This document shows, piece after piece, positions 9,901 through 18,782 of a DNA stretch of 64,000 nucleotides. Below the pieces are notes generated by a model that had not been told where the DNA came from, made no database searches, and saw nothing but the letters and a program-made list of their open reading frames with translations. How positions within the stretch are numbered: position 1 is the stretch's first letter; each line of letters begins with the position of its first letter. The translations under genes and the position numbers were made by a program. Source of the stretch: Acidovorax kalamii. Lineage in GTDB: Bacteria > Pseudomonadota > Gammaproteobacteria > Burkholderiales > Burkholderiaceae_C. The stretch is from contig NZ_NOIG01000004.1 in assembly GCF_002245625.1 (NCBI RefSeq), forward strand, positions 248,001-312,000, given 5' to 3'.

Positions 9901-10600
9901 CGCCGCGCCCGTGGCCGTGCAGGCCCGGCGGGCGCGCAAGGGCTACGCGGGTGAGCGCCGCCGCATCCTGGTGGTGGACAACGAAGAGCCCGACCGCGAG
10001 CTGCTGGTGCAGTTGCTCGAACCCCTGGGCTTCGAGTTGCGCCAGGCCGCCAGCGGCCACGATGCGCTGGACCTGCTGGCCGCCGGTTACCGGCCGCATG
10101 CCATCTTCATGGACCTGGCCATGCCCGGCATCGACGGCTGGGAGACGCTGCGGCGGGTGCGGCAGATGCAACTGCCGAATGTCCAGTGCGCCATCGTCTC
10201 CGCCAATGCGTTCGACAAGGCGCTGGACAACGACGTGGACATCCGCCCCGACGATTTCATCGTCAAGCCCGTGCGCCACACCGAGCTGCTGGACTGGCTG
10301 GAGCGCCGCCTGGGGCTGCAATGGTGGTACGAGGGCGATGCGCTGGCGCAGCCTACAGCCCCGCAGCCCCCGCACCCGGCATTCCCCACGGCCGAGCCAT
10401 TGAGCTACCCCAACGCCGCCGCCCTGGCCGCGCTGGCCCAGGCCGTGGCGCTGGGCTACTACCGGGGCATCCTCAACACCCTGGACGAGATCGAACGCAG
10501 CCAGCCCACCCACCAGGCGTTTGTGCACACCATGCGCCAGATGGCGCGCGAGTTCCAGTTCGACGCCATGGGCCAGATCCTGGAGCAGGCCCCCTCGTGA
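6980..10600 (+). CDS. Hybrid sensor kinase fused to an NCS1-family transporter
   Basis: About 1206 residues from ATG 6980 (MPPTTASLAPPD); a GTG at 6884 in frame would add 32 residues but overlaps the ureA promoter. Order of parts: NCS1 (nucleobase/hydantoin/allantoin permease) domain of about 12 helices (residues 30-500), including GYIGSTLTSLIYASFTFIFFALE; a Cys-rich segment (about 540-580); two further helices; a coiled coil; HisKA with H751 in SAISHEIRTPLNS; HATPase with N box NLLGNAVKFT, DTGPGL and GAGLGLTIAKML; a receiver with D1045 (IFMDLAMPG) and K1096; and a helical C-terminus. It likely senses, and perhaps moves, an N-heterocycle and signals to the next gene. Confidence 0.93.
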   Translation: MPPTTASLAPPDVTSAPALGADADAQAPQQVVKVRRDYNSWVATETMEDYALRYTPQRFRKWSEWRVANTAFGAASFLILEAVGATLLVQYGFINAFWAIVATGLIIFLAGLPISVYAARYGVDMDLLTRGAGFGYIGSTLTSLIYASFTFIFFALEAAVMAYALELALDIPPTWGYLICAIVVIPLVTHGVSAISRLQVWTQPLWLVMLVVPFVYVLMRDPGAFSGVVHYGGESTRGATFQLPLFGAALTVGIALITQMGEQADYLRFMPARTATTRGRWWLGVLVGGPGWVVLGVLKMLGGALLAWLALKHMVPTERAVDPNQMYLVAYEYVFPHYGWAVAATALFVVVSQMKINVTNAYAGSLAWSNFFSRLTHSHPGRVVWVVFNTLIAFMLMEMNVFRAMGEVLGLYSNIAIAWIMSVVADLVINKPLGLSPKGIEFKRAHLYDINPVGVGAMALASVVSISAHLGLFGPLPQAFSAVIAMAVAFVTAPLIAWATRGKYYIARQSHPVPEPVAVPMQGPVPGARAADLGSYQRLTVQRCVICEREYEAPDMAQCPAYRGAICSLCCTLDARCGDLCKPHASMAVQWSAALRWVLPRAIWRYLDTGLGHFLLLMLVIAPLLAAVMGLLYHQELNTIAQAMTDTEVAAAPEVALRSGLLKAYLALLVISGIVAWWLVLAHKSRQVAQEESNRQTGLLVREIELHRQTDEALQTARSVAEQARQQAEAARALADQANQAKSRYISAISHEIRTPLNSILGYAQLMGEDAGVPPHRKQAVHVIRRGGEHLLSLIEGTLDIARIESGKLTLDVAPMRFADGLHEMAALFELQAAAKGLAFTFDVQGVIPEVVRADDKRLRQILINLLGNAVKFTAQGTVTLRVRYAREMARIEVQDTGPGLTPGEIERIFEPFARGGSAGAPSAPGAGLGLTIAKMLTALMGGELTVSSTPGQGSVFQVKLFLPEVHAEALGKAAAPVAVQARRARKGYAGERRRILVVDNEEPDRELLVQLLEPLGFELRQAASGHDALDLLAAGYRPHAIFMDLAMPGIDGWETLRRVRQMQLPNVQCAIVSANAFDKALDNDVDIRPDDFIVKPVRHTELLDWLERRLGLQWWYEGDALAQPTAPQPPHPAFPTAEPLSYPNAAALAALAQAVALGYYRGILNTLDEIERSQPTHQAFVHTMRQMAREFQFDAMGQILEQAPS

Positions 10601-10602
10601 CG

Positions 10603-11685
10603 ATGAGCACCACCCCCATGACCGCGACCTTGCCCCCTTCCACCCCGGCAACCCCCGCGCTGGCCGCGCTGGACCGCAGCGACAGTGACGTGGTGCTGAT
10701 CGTGGACGACGTGCCCGACAACCTGGCCGTGCTGCACGACGCGCTCGACGAATCGGGCTACACCGTGCTGGTCGCCACGCATGGCGAGGCCGCCCTGCAG
10801 CGCGCCGCGCAGGCCCTGCCCGACATTGTTTTGCTCGACGCCATGATGCCCGGCATGGACGGCTTTGAAGTCGCCCGGCGCCTCAAGGCATCGCCCGCCA
10901 CCGCGCACATTCCCATCATCTTCATGACCGGCCTGACCGAAACAGAACATCTGGTGGCCGCGCTGGAGGCGGGGGGCGTGGACTACGTGACCAAGCCCAT
11001 CAAGCCGCGCGAAGTGATGGCCCGTATGGGCGTGCACCTGGGCGCAGCGCGCAAGGCCCGGCAGGACGCCCGCCAGGCGCGCGAGGCGCGCAACGCGCTC
11101 GATGCCTTTGGCTACGCCAGCATCACCGTGCGCGCGGTGGACGGCCGCATCGTGTGGCAGACCCCGCTGGCGCGCGAGCTGCTGCAAAGCTACTTTGGCG
11201 AGGTGGGCCCCGATGGCACGCCCACCGCCTTTGGCCAATGGGCGCCCGAGCCGGTGCAGGCCTGGCTGCGCCGCCACGTGCTGGCCGACAACGCCGCCGA
11301 GTTGCTGGCCGCATCGCTGGCTGAACCGCCGCGCCTGGCCGTGGAGCAGGGCGCGCGCCGCCTCACTTTCCGCCTGCACCAGCAAGCGGGCGACAGCGCT
11401 GGCGGTGGCGACTGGCTCATCGTGATGCGCGAGGTGTCGGACGCCAAGATCATCGAATCCATGAGCCTGTCCTTCAAGCTCACTGCGCGCGAGGCCGAGG
11501 TGCTCTACTGGGTGGTCAAGGGCAAGATCAACCGCGACATCGGCGACATCCTGGGTGCCAGCCCCGCCACGGTGAAGAAACACCTGGAGCGCGTGTTCGC
11601 CAAGCTGGGGGTGGAGACGCGCACGGCGGCGGCGGCGATGGCCATGAACCGCATACGCCAGCTGCACCCGCAGTTTGAGGGGTGA
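10603..11685 (+). CDS. Response regulator, receiver plus LuxR-type DNA-binding domain
   Basis: 360 residues from ATG 10603; a GTG at 10597 overlapping the kinase stop (GTGA) is an equally possible start, so the pair is translationally coupled. The receiver (about 25-140) has VDDVPD, the phospho-acceptor in DIVLLDAMMPGMDG, T in FMTGLTE and K in YVTKPIK. A middle PAS-like region is followed by a LuxR helix-turn-helix (LTAREAEVLYWVVKGKINRD..LGASPATVKKHLERVFAKLGVETR). It is the obvious partner of the NCS1-kinase. Plausible targets are the divergent urease operon and nearby transport genes, but the binding site is not known. Confidence 0.93.
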   Translation: MSTTPMTATLPPSTPATPALAALDRSDSDVVLIVDDVPDNLAVLHDALDESGYTVLVATHGEAALQRAAQALPDIVLLDAMMPGMDGFEVARRLKASPATAHIPIIFMTGLTETEHLVAALEAGGVDYVTKPIKPREVMARMGVHLGAARKARQDARQAREARNALDAFGYASITVRAVDGRIVWQTPLARELLQSYFGEVGPDGTPTAFGQWAPEPVQAWLRRHVLADNAAELLAASLAEPPRLAVEQGARRLTFRLHQQAGDSAGGGDWLIVMREVSDAKIIESMSLSFKLTAREAEVLYWVVKGKINRDIGDILGASPATVKKHLERVFAKLGVETRTAAAAMAMNRIRQLHPQFEG

Positions 11686-11693
11686 TTGCGTGG

Positions 11694-12371
11694 CTAGGCC
11701 ATCTGGTGCCAGCCAAGGCCGTGTGGCAGTTCCCTTGGGCCGAATACGAAATGCAGAACCCGCCTGCGGCTGCTGCCTGTGGCCTTGGAGGATGCATGCA
11801 GCAGCAGTGGGCGCATGACCAATGCAGTCCCGGCGGCCGTGCTGCAAGCGACCTCGCCAGCCTGGTCCCGCCATGAGCGGGCGCTGTCAGGGGACAGCAC
11901 CCCGGCGTTGTGGGAGCCGGGCACCACGCGCAGGGCTCCGTCATCGGCCTGACACGCGTCCAGGTGCAGACGCACCGCTACCAGTTGCTCCAGAACCTGG
12001 ACCGGGGGTTGCACAAAGAATTCCCCCTCCTTTTCGGACCAACCCTGCAGGCCGGGGTGTGCGACTTGCGTTGCCACGGGAATGCTCAGGTCCTGGTGCA
12101 GTGGCACCAGCCAGTTGCGCGCGGTGGTCTTTTCAAAGAAGGTGCATTGCACGGCCACGGACTGCACGTCGAGAACAACGGACAGTGCGGGCAAGCTCCG
12201 CAGGCGCCGGGCCAATGCCATGCACCAGGGCTGCGCCAGCAGGCTGCGGGTGCCGCCGCTGCGGCTGCGGCCTGGGGTTTCGACCTGGTCTGCCAGGTCG
12301 GCACACTCGGAGGCTGTGAGCACGCCTGGCAGGAGCACGAAACCCTGGGTGGCGAATGCAGTGCGAAGCAT
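11694..12371 (-). CDS. Phytanoyl-CoA dioxygenase (PhyH)-like Fe(II)/2-oxoglutarate oxygenase
   Basis: 225 residues from ATG 12371 (MLRTAFATQGFVLLPGVL); the frame is open to a TTG at 12410. The PhyH pattern is visible: FxxxGFVLLPGVL at the N-terminus, the metal motif H-x-D in PLHQDLSIP, VVPGSHNAG, then the distal His and 2-oxoglutarate Arg in LLLHASSKATGSSRRRVLHF. It probably hydroxylates a small metabolite. Convergent with the response regulator, only 8 bases apart. No operon partner on its strand points to a substrate. Confidence 0.82.
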   Translation of the reverse strand: MLRTAFATQGFVLLPGVLTASECADLADQVETPGRSRSGGTRSLLAQPWCMALARRLRSLPALSVVLDVQSVAVQCTFFEKTTARNWLVPLHQDLSIPVATQVAHPGLQGWSEKEGEFFVQPPVQVLEQLVAVRLHLDACQADDGALRVVPGSHNAGVLSPDSARSWRDQAGEVACSTAAGTALVMRPLLLHASSKATGSSRRRVLHFVFGPRELPHGLGWHQMA

Positions 12372-12492
12372 TCCTGTGCAGGCCGTGTCAACAGATGGGG
12401 CAAAAGCCAAGTCAAAAGTGCCTGTAGCGCATATCTATTGGGCGCAAGGCGCTATTGTTTTTGACTTTGAATTGCTGCAGACCTTCCAGCCT

Positions 12493-13179
12493 TCACATCC
12501 CCAGCGACTTGAGCAGCGCGTCGGTGTCGTCCTGCCCGGCAGGTGGTGGCGCGGGCACCGGGGGGCCTTCCTGCGACTGGGCCATCAGGGCGTCGGGGTC
12601 CGGGGCTTCCTGGGCCTCGAAGTCGTAGAGCTTGATGAACTCGGTGCGGTCAATCGCCAGTTCCAGGTAGAAGATGTTGTTGTTGGCGGTGTAGAAGGTC
12701 ACGCGCCGGGCCTCGGGCTTGTCGAGGTTGGCGTCCACGCTCAGCTGCACCTGCTTGTTCAGCACCAGCATCTTGGGCTGGTTCTGGGTGATGTGGGTCT
12801 GGAGTTCGCGCCGCACCTTGCCGGTGAAGTCGCCCACCACCTGGTTCATCAGCTCGCCCATCACATTGCTGACCTCGTCGGAGGTGTACGAGCTGACCAG
12901 GTCGTCCTTGGACATGCCCATGTTCAGCAGGTAGTTGGCGTACAGCTCCATCGCAGCCTGGCCGCTGAAGTTGATGATCACCAGGCCCGAGAAGCCGCCG
13001 TCGAACAGCACAAAACAGCCGATTTCGGGCCGCAGGCAGGTCTTGCTGATGCGCTGCACCATGCCGGAGTAGTGGATCTGGCTGTGGGTGGCCACGCCCA
13101 GCACGCGGGTGACGGAGTTGCACAGACTGATCAAGAGGTCTTCGGTGCTGTAGACGGAGGGTTTTTCGGGGGTGCTCAT
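12493..13179 (-). CDS. CheC/CheX-like protein (DUF3334-type)
   Basis: 228 residues from ATG 13179 (MSTPEKPSVYSTEDLL). The middle holds a CheC/CheX-like phosphatase signature, SDEVSNVMGELMNQVVGDF, that is E-x-x-N followed seven residues later by N. The C-terminus is a Pro-rich, disordered tail ending LLKSLGM. Relatives are soluble proteins that may dephosphorylate CheY-like receivers. No chemotaxis genes are nearby; the receivers in the preceding two-component system are candidate substrates, which is only an inference. Confidence 0.75.
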   Translation of the reverse strand: MSTPEKPSVYSTEDLLISLCNSVTRVLGVATHSQIHYSGMVQRISKTCLRPEIGCFVLFDGGFSGLVIINFSGQAAMELYANYLLNMGMSKDDLVSSYTSDEVSNVMGELMNQVVGDFTGKVRRELQTHITQNQPKMLVLNKQVQLSVDANLDKPEARRVTFYTANNNIFYLELAIDRTEFIKLYDFEAQEAPDPDALMAQSQEGPPVPAPPPAGQDDTDALLKSLGM

Positions 13180-13365
13180 GGTGGGGTGTGGCCGTCGGCC
13201 AGAAAACGACTTGTTGCACAGCATAGGCGATGACGCCCCCGGAAACCAGAGTGTTGGCCCTGCCGTGGCGCGCGTCGCCACCCGGTGCGGGGGGAGCACA
13301 ACGCCAATTGACTTTCGACCCGGCTTGGGTATCGTGCTTTCCATCCAACAGAGGGGGTGTGCTTG

Positions 13366-14550
13366 ATGGGCAATGTCTATTTCTATGGCCTGACCGATTT
13401 CCAGGCGATTGCCACCGGGGCGGCTGTGCTGGCCAGCGGTGGTGGTGGCAGCTACCACGACGCCTGCGCCATCGTGCAGCAGCTGGCAGACCAGGGCTAC
13501 ACCGGCACGGTGCAGGTGCAGGACTACGACGGTGCCACCAACGCCTGCGTGCTGGCCATCATGGGCTCGCCCGACGCGGCCGACAACCTCACCCTCACGG
13601 CGGTGCAGAACTCCATCAGCAACACCGTGGCCGTGATGCAGGCTTACACCGGCATGCAGCCCGGCGCCTTCATCCCGGTGGAGATCGGGCCCATCAATTC
13701 GCTGGTGCCGCTGATCGGGGCGGCCATGTCGGGTGGCAGCGTCTGGGTGGTCAATGGCGACGGCGCGGGCCGTGCCGTGCCCGAACTGCCCCAGACCACC
13801 TTCACCGCCCCCACCGGGCCAGCGCCCAGCCCCGCCGTGCTGGCCAGCGATGCGTCCACGCTCGTGGCGGCGGAATATGCGGTGCTGGGCTCTGCCACGG
13901 CGTCCGGCATCGAGTCACTGGCAGGCGGCGTGGTGGGCGGTTTTGGCGGGTATTCGGGCATTGCGATGTGGCCCTCCAACGCGGGCAACCAGTTTGCGTT
14001 GTCGGGCAGCTACATCCCGGGCACGCTGGAGCAGGCACGCCAGCTGGGCCTGCAGCTCTTGCAGGCGGTCACGCCGCTGAGCACCCAGGCCGTGGCTGCG
14101 GGCATTGAGGAGATCACCGGCCGCACCGCGCGTGCCGTGGTCAGCAACTTCTATATCACCTCGGTCACCCAGTCCACCTCCAGTGCGTCGCTGGATTCGG
14201 GCATCATCCGGCTGGACAATGCGCAGGACCCGGCCCAGAGCACCGAAACGCACTACCTCTACAACCTCAACGAGAACCTGATCATGTATTCGGCGGCGAG
14301 CACCACCCCCGACATCATTGCGCCCGACTCGATCTGCTACTACTCCGAAAGCACGGGACGCGGGTTTTCGAACGCCAGCGACGACCTGGCCCAGTATTTC
14401 GATGCCGCCACGGGCCGCAGCACCGGCAACATGGTGAGCGTGATTGCGGTGCAGACCGCACCCCAGCTCTACAACACCCCCGGGGTGGTGGCGTCGTTTG
14501 CAGCGCTGTTGCGCAATATTGGCTACGCAGGTGGCATGCCCCCGGCCTGA
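13366..14550 (+). CDS. DUF917 (S-methyl-thiohydantoin-domain) family protein
   Basis: 394 residues from ATG 13366, with GAGGGGG eight bases upstream; a GTG at 13357 is less likely. The N-terminus has the family hallmark ATGAAVLASGGGGSYHDA, then VEIGPINSLVPLIGAA and a C-terminal beta domain. DUF917 proteins often sit beside hydantoinase/oxoprolinase genes and are linked to hydantoin-like heterocycles. Here it stands without a hydantoinase but within a region rich in N-heterocycle genes. Function unproven. Confidence 0.85.
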   Translation: MGNVYFYGLTDFQAIATGAAVLASGGGGSYHDACAIVQQLADQGYTGTVQVQDYDGATNACVLAIMGSPDAADNLTLTAVQNSISNTVAVMQAYTGMQPGAFIPVEIGPINSLVPLIGAAMSGGSVWVVNGDGAGRAVPELPQTTFTAPTGPAPSPAVLASDASTLVAAEYAVLGSATASGIESLAGGVVGGFGGYSGIAMWPSNAGNQFALSGSYIPGTLEQARQLGLQLLQAVTPLSTQAVAAGIEEITGRTARAVVSNFYITSVTQSTSSASLDSGIIRLDNAQDPAQSTETHYLYNLNENLIMYSAASTTPDIIAPDSICYYSESTGRGFSNASDDLAQYFDAATGRSTGNMVSVIAVQTAPQLYNTPGVVASFAALLRNIGYAGGMPPA

Positions 14551-14618
14551 AGATTGGTTGAAGACGGAAACCCGAAGCCTGGCGCAAGACATCTGAACGA
14601 AACGGAACGCTGTGAACA

Positions 14619-15671
14619 ATGGCCACGGGTATGGGTGAAGTAGACCTGAACAAGGAGCGGCTGGAACTGGCCCTGGAGGCGGCCGGACTGGATCTGTGGG
14701 AGAACGATCTCATTACCGGCAACGTCACGCGCAAGGCCACCAAGACTTTCGAGGAGCTGGGCTTTACCGAAGATGAAATCGTCTCGGGCGTTCAGGACAT
14801 CTACGGCCTGTTCCACCCCGACGACATCGACACCGTGCGCAAGGCGGTGGCAGACCACCTGACGGGTGTCACGCCGCAGTACCGCTGCGAGTTCCGGCTG
14901 CGCTCCAAAAGTGGCGAGTGGGTCTGGTTTGCCAACTACGGCCGCATCATGGACGGCCACAGCGCCACGCCGGGAAAACGCTTGATCGGAGTCACGTTCA
15001 ACATCCACGACCGCAAGTGCCGCGAGACCGAGATCGCCCAGATCAACCAGCAGCTCACCGAGCAGAACCGCCTGCTGCAGCAGCTCAACACCGCGCTGGA
15101 GCGGCTGGCCGCCAACGACTCGCTCACCGGCCTGTCCAATCGCCGCACGCTGATGGAGCTGGGCGCCAAGGAGTACAAGCGCACCGAGCGTTTTGGCCAC
15201 CCGCTGTCGCTGCTGGTGGTGGATATCGACCTGTTCAAGGCCGTCAATGACGCCTATGGCCACCTTGCGGGCGACCGCGTGATCTGTGCCGTGGCCCAGG
15301 CATGCGCAGCGCGCAAGCGCAGTGGTGTGGACATCGTGGCGCGGTTCGGTGGCGAGGAGTTTGTCATTGTGCTGCCAGAGACCGATGGCCCGAGCGCACT
15401 GCGCGTGGCTGAAACGCTGCGCCAGGATGTCGAGGCGCTGCGGGTGGCGGTGGGCGACGCGGGGAAGGACGTGGCGGTCACCGTCAGCATCGGGGTGGCG
15501 ACCCTGCACAAGGGCTCGGGGCTCGACTTTGAAGAACTGGTGAACCGTGCCGACAAGGCCCTTTACCAGGCCAAGGGCACGGGGCGCAACGCCGTGTACG
15601 TCGCTGATGCGCAGCCCGATGACGGCGGCATGGCTGCACCGACGCAGCTGGATCTGGGCGGCGGGATCTAG
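14619..15671 (+). CDS. PAS-domain diguanylate cyclase
   Basis: 350 residues from ATG 14619 (or 14631, MGEVDLNKERL). The N-terminal PAS/PAC fold (residues 10-140) includes LDLWENDLITGNVT and YRCEFRLRSKSGEWVWF. A coiled-coil linker (IAQINQQLTEQNRLLQQLN) leads into a GGDEF domain with DSLTGLSNRR, DIDLFKAVNDAYGH and the active-site loop RFGGEEFVIVLPE near residue 245. The GGEEF motif and metal Asp are intact, so c-di-GMP synthesis is expected. No RxxD inhibitory site was seen upstream of the loop. Not clearly in an operon. Confidence 0.95.
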   Translation: MATGMGEVDLNKERLELALEAAGLDLWENDLITGNVTRKATKTFEELGFTEDEIVSGVQDIYGLFHPDDIDTVRKAVADHLTGVTPQYRCEFRLRSKSGEWVWFANYGRIMDGHSATPGKRLIGVTFNIHDRKCRETEIAQINQQLTEQNRLLQQLNTALERLAANDSLTGLSNRRTLMELGAKEYKRTERFGHPLSLLVVDIDLFKAVNDAYGHLAGDRVICAVAQACAARKRSGVDIVARFGGEEFVIVLPETDGPSALRVAETLRQDVEALRVAVGDAGKDVAVTVSIGVATLHKGSGLDFEELVNRADKALYQAKGTGRNAVYVADAQPDDGGMAAPTQLDLGGGI

Positions 15672-15680
15672 AGAGGATGT

Positions 15681-16145
15681 CTAGCCCTGGCGCGGTGCCT
15701 GGGCCGCCTGGTGGATGGCCGCCCGGATGCGCGGGTAGGTGCCACAGCGGCAGGCGTTGCCCGACATGGCGGCGTCAATCTCCGCATCGCTGGGTCGGGC
15801 GGTCTTCTTGAGCAGTGCGCAGGCCGACATGAGCTGCCCGCTCTGGCAGTAGCCGCACTGCGCCACGTCCACCGCCGTCCATGCCGCGCGCAGGGCCGTG
15901 GCTTCGGGGCCCTGCAGGCCTTCGATGGTGGTCACGTCCGCATCGCCCACGGCCGACAGCGGCGTGATGCAGGCGCGCACGGGCTCGCCATTCAGGTGCA
16001 CGGTGCAGGCGCCGCACAGCGCCATGCCGCAGCCAAACTTGGTGCCGTTCATGTGCAGCTCGCCGCGCAGCACCCACAGCAGCGGGGTGTCGGGTTCGGC
16101 AGCGACGGAGACGGCTTTGCCGTTGATGCGCAGGGTGGTGGACAT
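15681..16145 (-). CDS. iorA: 2Fe-2S subunit of a molybdenum hydroxylase (IorA-like)
   Basis: 154 residues from ATG 16145 ([12 protein letters not shown]) with GAGGAA just upstream. It carries two [2Fe-2S] clusters: a plant-type one ([21 protein letters not shown], with an earlier Cys in GTKFGCG) and a helical one ([10 protein letters not shown]...[13 protein letters not shown]). This is the small electron-transfer subunit of isoquinoline 1-oxidoreductase-type enzymes. It lies directly downstream of the large subunit. There is no separate FAD subunit, as is usual for this subfamily. Confidence 0.93.
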   Translation of the reverse strand: MSTTLRINGKAVSVAAEPDTPLLWVLRGELHMNGTKFGCGMALCGACTVHLNGEPVRACITPLSAVGDADVTTIEGLQGPEATALRAAWTAVDVAQCGYCQSGQLMSACALLKKTARPSDAEIDAAMSGNACRCGTYPRIRAAIHQAAQAPRQG

Positions 16146-16164
16146 GGTGGTTCCTCGAATCGGT

Positions 16165-18435
16165 TCAGGCAAGTTTGAGCGGCAGGGCGCGCAGGCGCTG
16201 GCCGGTCAGGGCAAAGAGTGCGTTGGCCACCGCCGGGGCAATCGGCGGCACGCCGGGCTCGCCCACGCCTTCGGGAGGCTCGGCGCTGGCAATGATGTGC
16301 GTCTCCACGTGCGGGCAGTCGGCCATGCGCAGCAGCGGCAGGTCGTGAAAATTGCTCTGCTGCACCTGCCCGTCTTTCAGCGTGACCTCGCCATAGAGCG
16401 CCGCCGTGAGGCCGAACACCACGGCGCTCTCCATCTGCTGCGCGATCAGGTTGGGGTTGATGGCCGCGCCACAGTCAATCACGCACACCACGCGGTGCAC
16501 GCGGATGGCCTTGTCGGCGCTCACCGACACCTCGGCCACCTGCGCCACGATGGAGCCAAAAGACTGGTGCAGCGCCACACCGCGCGCCCGTTGGACGCCC
16601 GATGCATCGGGCGGCAAGGGCTGCCCCCAGCCCGCCAGCTCGGCCGCCTTTTGCAGCACCTGGAGGTGGCGCGGGTGCTTTTGCAGCAGTGCAGCGCGGA
16701 AGGCCACCGGGTCTTTCTTGGCCGCGTGGGCCGCCTCGTCCACAAAACTCTCTTTGAAGAACGCCTGGTGTGAATGCCCCACCGAGCGCCAGAAGCCCAC
16801 GGGCAACGGCAGGTCGATGATCTCGTGCGCAATGCGCGCGTGGGGCCATTCGTAGGGCTGGTCAAACGCGCCTTCCGATGCGGTTTTGTCGGGCCCCGCG
16901 CCGGGCAGCCCGAAGGTGCGCGCCAGCACCTGCGGCACGATGGCCTGGCCCACCGACAGGTTGTGCCACGCCACCAGCAGCCCCTGCGCATCAAAGCCCG
17001 CCTTGAAGCGCGCCATGCAGGCGGGGCGGTAGAAGTCGTGCTGCGTGTCCTGCTCGCGGCTCCATAGCGTCTGCACGGGGGCGCCGCCAGCGGCCTGGGC
17101 AATGGCGGCGGCCTGGGCCACATAGTCCACCTCCAGCCGCCGCCCGAAGCCACCACCCAGTAGCAGCTGGTGCACGGTCACTTTTTCTTCGTCCATGCCC
17201 AGTGCCTTGGCCGCCGCCATGCGCGCCAGGCCCGGCACCTGGGTGGATGTCCACACCTGGGCGGCGCCGTCCTTGACCTGCACCGTGCAGTTGATGGGCT
17301 CCAGCGCCGCATGCGCCAGGTAAGGCGCGCGGTAGTCGGCGGTGAGGCTGGTGGCGGCGCCCTGCATGGCCTGATCCACATCGCCCGCGCTGTGGTAGCC
17401 AAAGCCCTTGGCTTCGTCCAGCGCCTGGGCCAGCCGCGCCATCACGGCCTCGCTCGACAGTGTGGCGGCGGGGCCGTGGTCCCATTCCACGGTGACGGCA
17501 GCGGCGGCTTTCTTGGCGTGCCAGGGCGTGTCGGCAATCACGGCCACACCGCCTGTGCCGCCATGGTAGGGCGCCACGGCCAGCACCTGCTTCACGCCGG
17601 GCAGCTTTTGCGCGGCGGCGGCATCCAACCGGGCCACCTTGCCGCCCCGCGTGGGGCACATCACCACGCTGGCGTGCAGCAGGCCGGGCGGGTTCGCATC
17701 AATGCCGAACACTGCACTGCCGTCGAGCTTGCTGGGCGCCTCGATGCGCGTGAGGGGCTTGCCGATCAGCTTGAACTGCGCGGCTTCTTTCAGCACCACC
17801 TTGCCCGGCATGGGCTGCTGCGCGGCCAGCGCAGCGAGTTCGCCAAAGTTGGCGCGCTGGCCTGCGGCATGCTCCACCCAGCCTGCGTTGACAGTGCACT
17901 CTGCGGCCTGCACCTTCCACTGCGCGGCGGCAGCGCGGACCAGCATGGCACGCGCATGGGCACCGGCCTCGCGCATGGGCAGCCACAGGTCCTTGATGCT
18001 GCTGGAGCCGCCCGTCATCATCACGCCCACTTCGCGCATGGTCTTGGCTGTGAGCCAGCCCGCCACGGCCTTGATCGACCCGTCGTTGTCGGGGTGGAAG
18101 GGCAGGCCGTCCACCACGGTGGCCAAGTTGTTGTAGATGTCGTCGATGGGCGCCATCGCCAGCCGCACCTGCTTCCAGTCGGCGTCCAGCTCTTCGGCCA
18201 GGATGGCGGCCAGGCCGGTGTGCGTGCCCTGGCCCATTTCGGACTTGGCCATCATCACCGTCACGGTGTTGTCGGTGCCCACCTTGAGCCAGCCGTTGAG
18301 CGCGGCCTGGCCCGGGGTGGCGGGCAGAGGGTCTGCGGGGTGCAGGCGCTGGCGTGGGGGCATCACGCCCCAGCCAATCACCAGCGCGCCCGCTGTTGCG
18401 GCGCCGCCAAGCAGCACTGTGCGTCGTTTCACCAT
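16165..18435 (-). CDS. iorB: Molybdopterin-binding large subunit, Tat-exported (IorB-like)
   Basis: 756 residues of the xanthine dehydrogenase/aldehyde oxidase superfamily, isoquinoline 1-oxidoreductase beta type. A twin-arginine signal ([22 protein letters not shown]) predicts a periplasmic enzyme. Cofactor motifs include [35 protein letters not shown] and the catalytic-Glu loop [19 protein letters not shown]. The usual partner for electrons would be a membrane cytochrome c, and an XdhC-type chaperone is normally needed; neither is in this window. The substrate may be an N-heteroaromatic or an aldehyde. It is transcribed away from urtA. Confidence 0.93.
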   Translation of the reverse strand: MVKRRTVLLGGAATAGALVIGWGVMPPRQRLHPADPLPATPGQAALNGWLKVGTDNTVTVMMAKSEMGQGTHTGLAAILAEELDADWKQVRLAMAPIDDIYNNLATVVDGLPFHPDNDGSIKAVAGWLTAKTMREVGVMMTGGSSSIKDLWLPMREAGAHARAMLVRAAAAQWKVQAAECTVNAGWVEHAAGQRANFGELAALAAQQPMPGKVVLKEAAQFKLIGKPLTRIEAPSKLDGSAVFGIDANPPGLLHASVVMCPTRGGKVARLDAAAAQKLPGVKQVLAVAPYHGGTGGVAVIADTPWHAKKAAAAVTVEWDHGPAATLSSEAVMARLAQALDEAKGFGYHSAGDVDQAMQGAATSLTADYRAPYLAHAALEPINCTVQVKDGAAQVWTSTQVPGLARMAAAKALGMDEEKVTVHQLLLGGGFGRRLEVDYVAQAAAIAQAAGGAPVQTLWSREQDTQHDFYRPACMARFKAGFDAQGLLVAWHNLSVGQAIVPQVLARTFGLPGAGPDKTASEGAFDQPYEWPHARIAHEIIDLPLPVGFWRSVGHSHQAFFKESFVDEAAHAAKKDPVAFRAALLQKHPRHLQVLQKAAELAGWGQPLPPDASGVQRARGVALHQSFGSIVAQVAEVSVSADKAIRVHRVVCVIDCGAAINPNLIAQQMESAVVFGLTAALYGEVTLKDGQVQQSNFHDLPLLRMADCPHVETHIIASAEPPEGVGEPGVPPIAPAVANALFALTGQRLRALPLKLA

Positions 18436-18782
18436 GGGTCGGTTCCTTTGTGGCTGGGTGTGGGGCCGTGGCCACCATCGTAGGCGGGGCGGGCATTTCC
18501 CCCACGGCGCTGTGGTTGCCGAAGATTCTGACTATTTTTGGCCGTTACCGCGCATTGGGTATGCCCTAATAGCTATTAAATGCATAGCGTTTCGCCTACC
18601 CGACACAGGCGTTGCCTGCAAGCTGCGCTTTTCCGTGGCGGTGCCAGCGCGTACGCCACCCGGCGTATTTCCCAAGCAAGCCCTGCTCTCCAGAATCCAT
18701 TCCATCGCACTACACAGCCCACGGAAATCCACCGAGGGTCAGGGCGAGGCGGTTTGAACCCTTACCTACCGGAGAAGCACAC
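18436..18782. other. Divergent regulatory region between iorB and urtA
   Basis: About 350 bases with no supported gene. It holds an AT-rich core with TAATAGCTATTAA (18568-18580), a repeat module, and a weak sigma-54-like element GACACAGGCGTTGC at 18602-18615 with one mismatch at the invariant GG. A Shine-Dalgarno GGAGAAG precedes urtA. No riboswitch was recognised. Confidence 0.4.

Noticed and set aside
6866-10651. Very long minus-strand open frame (over 1200 codons) opposite the sensor kinase
   Set aside because: Its translation is His/Gln/Arg-rich with no domain, while the plus strand has complete NCS1, kinase and receiver motifs. Long antisense frames are expected at this GC content.
18436-18782. 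Guanidine or other riboswitch before urtA
   Set aside because: No known conserved core could be recognised.
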